DNA of 64,000 nt from NCBI GenBank assembly GCA_011634665.1, contig WAEK01000007.1:1324001-1388000 (forward strand). The letters are read 5' to 3'. The translations under genes were made by a program, and so were the position numbers. Shown in pieces: positions 55,153 through 64,000 of this stretch; position 1 is the stretch's first letter, and every line of letters starts with the position of its first letter. This stretch comes from Mortierella sp. BCC40632. Taxonomy: Eukaryota; Mortierellomycota; Mortierellomycetes; Mortierellales; Mortierellaceae. A model generated the notes under the pieces. That model did no database searches. It was given only the letters and a program-made list of their open reading frames with translations, and was not told the DNA's origin.

Positions 55153-58100
55153 TTACTTCATGCTAAGCTCGATTGTCAAGTTCATGTTCTTCTCGAGCAT
55201 GATCTGTACCTCATCCTCCAACTTGCGGACTTGCTCCTGCAAACCTCGCTTCTCCGCTTCCCAGGCCGCAGACGAGGCTGCATCCCCGCTTCGGCTGCTT
55301 CGACTACTACCTCCGCCTCCCTTCTTCAACCGTTGCACTTCCTTTCGGAGGTCATCTCGGTCTCCTTCAAGCTCATCTCGGATACGGTTCAATTCCTCTA
55401 CATCCTCACGCGCCATTGCCAACTTGCGCTCCAAACTCATCTTGCTTCGTTCCACATCTTGAAGGTCTTGACCAGACTTTGCACGGGCTTGATCCATTTC
55501 CTTTTGGAGACCCTCCAGGCTCAACTCCAATTCTTTGGTCCGACGATCATGGCCTGCCATTCTTCTTTCCAGGAAGGTTCGATCCTTGATGGCCACATCC
55601 TTCTCGCCTCGTTCTTGATCCACCTGTTGTGTCAACTTTTCGAGTTGCTCTTGCAATCCTCGGATTTCATCCTGCATCAACAGGCTCTGATCTTGCAAGG
55701 ACCGGTTTTGATCCTGGAAGGATCGAGATTGCATCTCAAGAGACTTGCCCGACCGTTGGATTGCTTGCTCATGTTGTTGACGCATTGTCTTCAATTGCTG
55801 TTCATGTGCCATCATAAGTTCCTGTTTCGCCATGGCCATTTCCTGTTGATGGATAGAATCCAATTGCTGTTGCAGTCTCGTCTCCTTTTCGTTCACCTCT
55901 TGTGCATGTCGCTGGCTCATCTCTTGTTGGACTTGTTGCTGTACACTTTGATGGATCATCTGTCGTTCTCCTTCAAACCCAGCCTGAAGAGCCTTCCTTT
56001 CTTCCTCAAATGACATCTCTAGTTCCTTCAACTTGCTAGCCCAGCTAGATTCAAGCTTGCGTTGCGAGTTGGCAGCATCGCGTTCCATGCTCTGCAACAG
56101 ATCTGTCTGGATCTTGATCGTAGCATCTGCCTCTTGTTCCAATTTACGAACTTGGGCTTCCTTGGTCTTGAGGGCTGCCTCGACCTGATCCAATCGCGTC
56201 TTCCATGTAAACTGCTCCTGTTGAAGACTCTGTCCTGCCTTTGCACGGTCTTGCTCCAAGGCCGACTCTAGTTCTCGAGACTTGGCACGATCCTGCTCCA
56301 AGGCTGCCTCTAGCTCTCGAGACTTGGCACGGTCCTGCTCAAGGGCTGCCTCCAGCTCTTGAGATCTGGCACGGTCCTGTTCAAGAGCCTTCTCCAACTC
56401 TCGAGACCTGGCGCGATCCTGCTCGAGAACCTTTTCTAATTCTTGAGATCTGACGCGATCCTGTTCAAGAGCTGTCTCCAACTCTCGAGACCTGACCTGA
56501 TCCTGTTCCAGAGCCATCGCCAACTCTCGAGACCTAGCCTGGTCCTGTTCCAGAGCCATCTCTAATTCTCGAGACTTGGCTCGCTCTGCCTCGAGAACTT
56601 GTTCTTGTTGACGAGATCGTTGCTCTAGAGTCTTCTCCAACTCTTGAGACTTGGTCCGCTCCGCATCAAGCTCTTGTTCTTGTCGATGCAACCGTTGCTC
56701 CAGTTCCTTTTGGATCACTACCATGGCCTCGTTACCATCGCGCTTCAGACCTTCCATCTGAGCATCAAACTGGGCCATCATCTCCTTGCGACTCTTCTCC
56801 AGATCAGCCTTCAATCCTGCCTCGCCTTGCTCTCGGTCCGACTTGACCGTCTCGACCAGTCGAAGGGCCTCTTCCTTGGCCACACGCTCCTCTTCCTTGC
56901 CCTTGCGTTCTTCTTCCACCAGACCCTTGATCGACTCGAGCTCCTTCTTGTGTGCTGATGCCTCCCGCAAGAGACCTTTGACAATGCCCTGGAATTGAGA
57001 ATCAGCCTGTCGCTTCGACTCGGTCATGGCCACGAGTTGCCCATGCATCTCTTGTAACCGAGCCTCGGCCTCACTCTCCTCTCCACTCGCCGATCGGGCC
57101 AACATGGCTCGTTCCTGAGCCCAGCTCTCTTCACGACTTTGCATCTCTTCAACAATCTGTTCATTGTCTCGAGTCAGCTCTTGGACCTCAGCCTCAAGCG
57201 ACTTGGTCCGCTCCTCAGATTCCTTGACCTTGCTCTCCAAGCCCTGAAGCAGCAATGCATGCGAGGCCTTGTTCTCTGTGAGCACGGCTTCGAGTCGATC
57301 CAGAGCAGATTCCATCTCTTTCTTGTGGAATTCAAGATCCTGAATGGCCTTGTCTCGCTCTTCTTGAGTTGTCTTGAGCAAACGTTCCGATTCATTCACC
57401 TTGACCTCGAGTTGTTCCAACATCTGTTGTTGAGATACCTTGTAGGCCTCAAGATCCTGCACTGCCTTTTCCTGCAACTCTTGAATTCTTTCTTCCCAAA
57501 CACGAACTTCCTCTTTAGTCTTGATCGCCTGTTCTTCCTCAAGTTTCTCAATCGTCTGTGCTTGTTCCTCACGTAATTTTTGCAAAGTCATTTCATGTTC
57601 ATCCTGAAGATCATCCAGAGCCTTCTGCTTATCCTCATTCAAATCTTCAATCTGATCCAACAGATCTTCTTTTTCCTTTTGGAATCCAGACTCAAGTTTT
57701 CGTTGATGTTCTTCCAACTCGAACGCATGGTCTTCCCGAAGACGTGCCAACCCTTGTTCAGACTCTTGTATCTTTTTCTCAAGTGCCTCCGAATGCGTCA
57801 ATTGAAGCTTCTCCAACACCAGAGTATGTTCTGCCTGTTGTCGTTCCACAGATTGCTTCAATACCTCTTGATGTTGGACTCGATCTTGTTCAGACGTCTT
57901 CAACATCTGTTCTCGTTCTTCTTCCCATCGTCCCTTGGCCGATTGGAGTTCCTTCAGTTCCGTCATTTGACTCTCGGCCACCAAGATTTGTCCTGCGGGA
58001 GCAGTCCAGTCTTCCTTGGCCTTGGTCTTGGAGTTCTTGACCTCTAGATGAAGTTCATCCAATTCCATCTCCAGTTCTCGAACTCGACTTTGAAGTTCCG

Positions 58101-61100
58101 TCGTTTCCTCGGCTCCAATCTCGAGATCTTGTTGTGCAAATTCCAATTCTCGTTCCAGTTGGATCACTCGGTTGTTGAGTCGGGTCAACTCGACTTCGTC
58201 CGTTTCGATCGAGACGGCCCCCAGTTGAGAACGACTCTGGCCCTCATCCGCAAGGATCTGCATCTGGATTGCTGCACCGGGTGCTGGGGCGGGTGCAGCC
58301 CTGGCTGCAGGTCCAGCCATAGGCGAGTCGGGAAGGGTCGAAGGAATCGGGGGTGGGATGATCCCGTACGAGGGCTTACCACCCATGGCCGCCGCCGATG
58401 TGGTCGAAGAAGGCGAAGGTGGGATAGGTGGAGGAACAAGAGGTCGCTCAGGAGGTGGACCAGGTGGAGGTAAAATCTGTTTGTTCAACCCAGAACGAAC
58501 TCCTCGTGCACTACCGGCCGAACCTGATCGTTTGGCTCCACCAAACAATCCTGAGCCAGTGGTGACACCTCCAGGTGTTGTAGGGCTGTTGGGACTGCCC
58601 ACTCCTCCTGCGGGTCCCATGCCCTCGACCGAGACTGGGATAGGTGGAGGTGCACGCTGAGGAGGTGGAGAGGCCGAGAGGATCGAAGACGTTGAGGAGA
58701 CATAGGACTTGGCAGACCGAACCGAAGCCACGCTCACGGAACTGGCAGTCGACTCGTTTCGCTTCAATGAACCTCCTGTGCTGACAGTCATGATGGACGA
58801 ACTGCTCACGGGCGTGATCGAGGTCATGATCGTGGTGGCGGGTCCTGAGGAGGTGGACGAAGGAGGCGAAGTATCCTTGGTCGTCATCTCATTGCCAGAT
58901 CCAATCACCGAGGTCATGGACACATACGACGGCTGGATCGGCGGCAGATCACTACCATCACTGTCACGGTTAGGTCGAGGCAGTGGAGGTGGATGTCCTC
59001 CTCCACTGGGTCCATTCCGCAAACTCTTGGACGATGACTCGACATCCGTCTCAAAATCTGTCTCAAAGTCTGTATCGTCCGTGAATCCTCTCGATTTGTT
59101 GCCGCCTGTACCCGGCACATTCTTGAAACTATCCACAGAGACTCGGGAGCTGGACAAGGTCGCCGTAGTTGCTTCGATCGAGACAGTCGTTACAGAAGTC
59201 AGCAGAGTCGATGCCCCTGATCCTGCCATGGGAGGTGGAGGAGAAGAGGGGATGGGTGGTGGAGCCATGGATTTGTAGTCTCTCGAGTAAGGATCCTGTC
59301 CAGCAGTAGTCGCGCTAGGGGGAACCATGGCAGACATGGGAAGAGGCGGAACATAGTTGGGATGGTTCGGGGTCGTGGGCGAAGTAGCAGGTGGAAGGTT
59401 AAAGTTGGAGATAATCGAGGCTGGGTATTTAGAAGAAGCGACTGATCTTGTATCGTCGTCCAAGTCGTGTCCATCACTGTCCGTGGCGGCATTATGACGC
59501 GAGTATTGAACCTTGAGTGGAGGCGAGTCTGAATCGTCCGAATCCTCGTCCCGCTTGGTCTCGCGTGCTGTACTTCTCGAGAAGGGAGGCGAGTCAAAGC
59601 CATCGTCCGTGGTTCTTGACTGCGTGCCATTGGTCATGCCTCGGCTACCTGGGGGGCCCTTTGGAGTGGGAACACCAGCGCTATTGTTCTTGGGAGTCAT
59701 CGGATCATCATAATCTGTATAGTCATCCTCAGCCCCTGTAGAATACCGTCGACCTCCTGTACCTCGGAATGACGAAGCATCTGCGGTGGTTGGTTTCGAG
59801 ACAGAGGGCTTCCTGGCAGCGGCAGAGGCACCCGGCGGCACAGGGTCCCACGAGTGACGATCCTGATGAGAGTCCGCTCCAGATTGCCACGAGTACCGGG
59901 TCGAGTCGCGGGTAGAGTCCTCTTTGTTGTCCGGTCGATATCGATGGCTCGTGTTGCGGGACAATGGGGACCTGGACCGAGACCTAGAGCTCGACCTTGA
60001 ACTGGACCGGGAGCGAGAGCGGGATTTACTTCGGAAGGATCCTCGTGACTGAGCTCTAAAGCCAGATTGTTTGCTGGCGACAGAGCCCTGACGCGCTCGG
60101 GTCATGGACTTGGATCTTGATCGGGAGACAGAGTGTGGTGGACGAGATCGGGATCTAGAGCTTGAGCGAGAATGAGAGCGCGACCTGGAGTTTGACCGAC
60201 TCGACAGGGAATGCGATCTGTATCCACGCGAGCGGCGATCCCTTGATCTCGATCTCGATCTTGATCTAGACCTTGACCTAGACCTAGACCTAGACCTAGA
60301 CCTCGACCTAGACCTCGACCTAGATGATCGCGTAATGGACGAAGCAAATGAATCTCGACCAGCGTCTGCCGCACCCTTGACCTTGGCCACTGAGCCCTTG
60401 CGGTCCAGAGCCGCTGAGGGTGACCAGGATCTGGACCGACGGCGAGAGCGATCGCCATCCTCCTTTGCCCCCGCGGGTTTTGACGTTTCCTTGTCATCCT
60501 GACCCTTCTTGCCAAACTGCCGAAGGAAAGACATATCCGGGTCCTTGTCTTTGTCTCCTGTCGAATACATCGATGCCATCCATGAAGGTCGTCTCTGTCC
60601 GATACTACTCCGCCAGTTCTGAGTGTTTTCGTTCCAGTTGGGAACAAACTTTTCGGGCAAACTGCTTCGGCGTTTGCTCTTGAGCTCCGTAAACGCTGCT
60701 GAACCAGAGGAGGCTCCCTTGAGCGGTGGAGATGTCCGCCAGCTGTCCATGGCTTGTTGCCGTCGAGCATCTGCAGACACTGTGGGTGGAGAAGAGAGCA
60801 TGTCCTCGAGACTGATTCGTTTACCATCCCATTCCGAGGACATGCGACGGTTTGTCGTGGCCCGGGTGGGTGTGGGTGGTACAGGTGCTGCCTGGCCGGC
60901 ACGCGAGCTGTCCTGCAAAGGAGTCGCGGCGGATCGAAGGGAAGAGGCCGCACTTGTCATGCTTTGCATTCCCTCTGCTCCCGAAACCAGGGTTTGGTTG
61001 AATCGATGGACCGGTGGCTGTGGAGGCTGAGAGGGTGGTGGAGGTGTCATGGGGGTGGCGGGTGTCGGGGGTGAGTTGGGGACGCTCTTGACAAAGTGGG

Positions 61101-62757
61101 TGCCTCCATGTTCCTTCGAGACCACCGTGGTCGTCGTCTCACCCACCTCTACCTTAATCATGTCCGAGTCTGCGCGCTGTCTTCGTGAGGGATAATCGCG
61201 GCCTGCAGTGCCATTGCTGTTGTTTAATTGGCGAACGGTTGGTGTCTGCAAGGTCGGGTGCTGCGCTGGGATCGGTGGCAATGACTTGTCGTTCACATAG
61301 CCTGTTGGAGGCGAACGCACGGCTCGAGTGACAATGGCCTCGTCATCACTCCACGACAGGATCTCGGTTTCCAACTCGGTCCCTGTCGGTGAGGTGAGCC
61401 ACTCTTCCGCCTGTTGCTGCGAACTCTTTTGACGGGCGAGATTGCGCTCGTTTCTTTCGCGGCGAGCTTGCAAGACCGATGAGCTGTTGGAGGTGATAGA
61501 CGAAGAGTAGTTGAGGGCACCACGACCCTGGCCAGAGCCCTGATTGTATCCTCCTGCGCCCGATCGAGCCCCAGCACCCTGGCGATGGTAATAGTCATCC
61601 TGGTCAGATTCGTAGGGATAGTTCCTGCTTCGCCCATGACTGTGATCGTCATTTGAGACAGACGATGCGGCCGAGTAGGGCTGCTGTCCAGGGTGCTGAC
61701 GGTACTGTGAGCGTTCGTACGGCCGTGGCCCTGGAGGAGACCGCCAACTGTCGTTACTGGCAGGGGACAGCATTGGGCTCTGATCATAGTTACCGTAACC
61801 GTTTTGACCGCCACGCGATCCGTAGGCGTTGCCACGACTTGATGGGGGTGGAGGTTGCTGTCGCTGCTGGTGGGAGGAGCCACCGTAAGGTTGACGCTGT
61901 TGATCTGCTGCATGGAAATAAGGCGACGAGGAAGGAGGAGAAGAGATGGGTGGAGGCGAAGCAGGCGATCCCGTGGCAGCGCCCATGTAGGGCGATTGTT
62001 GTGCATGGTGACCCGGGCCATAGCCCTGATGTTGTTGGTAATGGCTGTTGTAGCCATAGTCCTGTCCAGAGGAGTAGCCACTGTATTGGGAGCCATGAGG
62101 TGGAGCATGATGAGCGGGACTGCCACTCAACAGAGACGAAGCGTCGCTCCATTGGCGCTGATGGCTCGCATAGCGTTGGGGACTAGCGCCATGATCCCGG
62201 GACCCCGAGAGGTCGGGCTTTGTATCAATGGCTGGTCGTTGTCTCTCCACGGGCGAGGCCTAGGGAGAAAAAAAGTACATGTTTAAAAGAGAGAGTGTGT
62301 GTGGGAGTGGGAGTGGGAGTGGGAGTGAGGAGATCCAAAATATTGCAGGCAGTGCAGAAGAGAGCATCCACAGAAAAAAATGAGCCAAGACAGGGAGAAA
62401 GAGAAAGAGAGAGAAAGAGAGAGACAGAGAGAGAGAGAGAGAAAGAGAGAAAGAGAGAGAGCAGCTTGTCCATGTTAGTTTCCGCGTGGAGTGGGATGTG
62501 GGAGCAAAATAAAATAAAATAAAAAGGCAGCCAAAGGCAAAGTCAAGGCAGGGACATGGAGCATGACCCAAAATTGCTCCTCTCCTCCCCCCTCGGATAA
62601 ACAATACTGGAGAGAGACAATACTGGAGACTTACGGTGAGATCGCTATTGGCATTGCTGTGGGCGCTCTCGCGTGCGCGCGCAGACGGCCGCGGAGCACG
62701 AGGTTGATTCCGTAGGTTAGCCCCCGGGCCGTTGTACCTGGATGTACCGGGCGGCAT
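55153..62757 (-). CDS. Giant RS-repeat, Pro-rich and coiled-coil protein of unknown function
   Basis: Two exons (62757-62635 and 62259-55153) give 2,409 residues, and no enzymatic domain is visible. Residues 1-350 are Gln/Ser/Pro/Tyr-rich and disordered. About 450-620 is Ser-rich with a less repetitive block (SEWDGKRISLEDMLSSPP, EKFVPNWNENTQNWRSSIG, RRPSWMASMYSTGDKDKD) that may be the conserved core. About 650-830 is an Arg-Ser repeat domain with a near-perfect (SR)n run. About 850-1370 is acidic Ser-rich then poly-Pro (PPPIPPSP, PPPGPPPERP), suited to SH3/profilin/WW binding. About 1380-2405 is almost continuous coiled coil, starting LNNRVIQLERELEFAQQDLE. It includes a run of 14-residue repeats ELExALEQDRARSR (about 1925-2050). 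The sum suggests a long cytoskeletal or scaffold rod. Orthology to a named polarity or septation protein is not claimed. The 375-bp intron is GA-rich. Confidence 0.85.
56235..56610 (-). repeat. 42-bp tandem coding repeats (14-residue coiled-coil units)
   Basis: About eight good copies of a 42-bp unit plus degenerate ones. Each encodes two heptads of the form SRELEKALEQDRAR, so register is preserved whatever the copy number. Copies differ at silent and conservative sites. Confidence 0.88.
60240..60330 (-). repeat. Arg-Ser dipeptide-coding repeat
   Basis: Tandem hexamer-like units (plus strand GATCTC, GACCTA and GATCTA types) encode about 15 consecutive Ser-Arg dipeptides in the coiled-coil protein, the core of its RS domain. 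Confidence 0.88.
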
Positions 62758-63342
62758 GGTTTGCTGCTAAATATTTATAGTATTATTATCTAATGCTGGA
62801 GAGAGGGTGGATTATGGCAGAAGATGGAACAAAGCAAGAAGAAAAGGGAGGTCAGGGCCGCTGCAGGTGAGAGTGAGAGGCGTGGGGATGCAGTAGGCGA
62901 TCCGAGAGAACAAGAGAAAGAGAAGGAGAGAGAGAAAAGGAGAGGAGGAATAGGTTGTGGTTGGTGGGGGTGGGGGGTGGTAGTTGGTGGTCACAGTCAA
63001 GAGATGAGATGGGATGATGAACGAGAGCAGCACCAAAGGGAACAGAGGGAACCAATCGACCTACAGGCAAAAGCAGAGGAGTGAGAGAGAGAAAGAGATG
63101 CGGATCGCAGGAGGGGAGTTGTCGGAGACGATGGATGACCCCGAGGAGCGGATCTGGACGCGTCCGCAGAAGAGAAGAGAGAGTCGAGAAGGAGGATGAC
63201 AACCGAGGTCAAAGGAGTGAGCAAGAGGATGGACGGTGCTCACTACGGTCACAACGACATTGATGTTGGGGAAGGGTGGGATGAAGGAGATGAATGCAGC
63301 GGAGGGAGAAACAAAAAGAGGCACAGCAGGGGGAGAGTGAGG

Positions 63343-63374
<32 letters not shown>

Positions 63375-64000
63375 AGTGTGAGAGTGAGAGTGAGAGAGAG
63401 TAAAAGAGAAAGAGGAAAAAAGATGCAAAGGATGGGGATGAACCAGAGTCGGGTGGGATGATGAAATACCCGAACGGATGATGAAAGAAGAAAAAGAAAA
63501 AAAAAAAAAAAAAAAAAAAAAATGAAGATGAAAGATGATGATAATGGTGGACGGTCAAAGAAGCAGTGTCAAACCTTATCAGTCGCCTGTTCTCCCTTGC
63601 TTCGTACCTGAGCAATGCCCCTGCCACCACCAACCACCACCACCACCATCACTGTTACTGGGTGGGTAAGATCGAAGAGAGGCGTGTCTCAGAGTAGCGA
63701 AAAGTGAAGTGGCCCGACTAGTGAATAAGACTGGGAGCTCCATACCCATGCTCCTTGCGTCGTGGCCCTGTCCACTTGTACAACGGGTCACCCCGGGCGG
63801 CGGCTTTTCTGTGCATCGCATTAAAACGGAATGGTCTGAGCAATTGGACCCCGCCTTGGTGTGTATGTGTGTGTGTGCCTGAGTCTCCGCCTCAGCCGCA
63901 CCCAATCTGTCCCTTGTTGCCCAAGTCCCTTCTCTTCTTTTCTTCCTGTGCACGGCGCCACCGCCCACGGCGCCACGGGCTGGGCGTCGAGCTCATTCGC
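62758..64000. other. Upstream region of the giant coiled-coil gene
   Basis: The 1.24 kb to the window's right edge holds the leader and promoter of the coiled-coil gene. A TATTTATAGTATTATTATC-like AT-rich patch lies at 62770-62790, GA-rich DNA fills 62900-62950 and 63080-63420, and an A24 run lies at 63499-63522. A 129-codon minus ORF at 63579-63968 looks non-coding (simple and mixed composition). No gene supported. Confidence 0.45.

Noticed and set aside
63579..63968. 129-codon minus ORF near the right edge
   Set aside because: Composition is mixed and simple (Gly and Trp runs from CCA repeats), with no domain and no promoter-like context.

Overview
The window reads as nuclear DNA of an intron-rich, early-diverging filamentous fungus. 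A Mortierellomycota/Mucoromycota-type genome is my best guess; that is inference from gene content and architecture, not from a search. The evidence is spliceosomal genes with many short introns (GT-AG, plus three GC-AG), eukaryotic housekeeping families, a fungal Kch1-type potassium transporter and Kex2-style secretory precursors. Long homopolymers (T/A runs of 30 or more) and CT/GA/GT microsatellites fill introns and intergenic DNA. There are no operons, CRISPR arrays, transposons or rRNA genes that I can support.

Layout, left to right. 1-253 (-): first two exons of proteasome subunit RPN2, running off the left edge. 602-1695 (+): ribosomal protein eL39. 2330-3744 (+): tail-anchored FHA-domain protein. 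5025-9733 (+): VPS3/TGFBRAP1-like CORVET tether. 9915-13515 (+): CDC45 replication factor. 14980-18220 (+): J-domain protein with a long His/Ser-rich N-terminus. 20126-24390 (+): divergent importin-alpha. 25768-27690 (-): secreted-domain/one-TM protein with an eight-cysteine ectodomain. 29076-31440 (-): Mn-type cation diffusion facilitator. 32773-33155 (-): tentative small gene. 33459-34643 (-): ribosomal protein eL14, first exon unresolved. 35912-37054 (-): secreted His/Lys-rich repeat precursor with Lys-Arg cleavage sites. 38133-41923 (-): Kch1/Prm6-like K+ transporter. 43776-47767 (+): mitochondrial GUF1/LepA GTPase. 51102-53948 (-): hormone-sensitive-lipase-like hydrolase. 55153-62757 (-): a 2,409-residue RS-repeat and coiled-coil protein.

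I rebuilt exon-intron structures by hand from splice signals, reading phase and family motifs. In each complete multi-exon model the exon lengths sum to a whole number of codons. Most genes are unrelated housekeeping functions (proteasome, ribosome, vesicle tethering, replication, nuclear import, metal and potassium transport, mitochondrial translation, lipid hydrolysis), so no cluster-level pathway is evident.

The most unusual item is the 380-residue secreted precursor at 35912-37054. It carries repeated His/Lys-rich peptides that begin with a Leu-x-Leu-His motif and end in Lys-Arg, as expected for a Kex2-processed multi-peptide precursor. Also notable are the three GC-AG introns with identical GCAAGT donors, a 10-nt first exon in the K+ transporter gene, and a possible stop-codon extension in the small gene near 32.7 kb.
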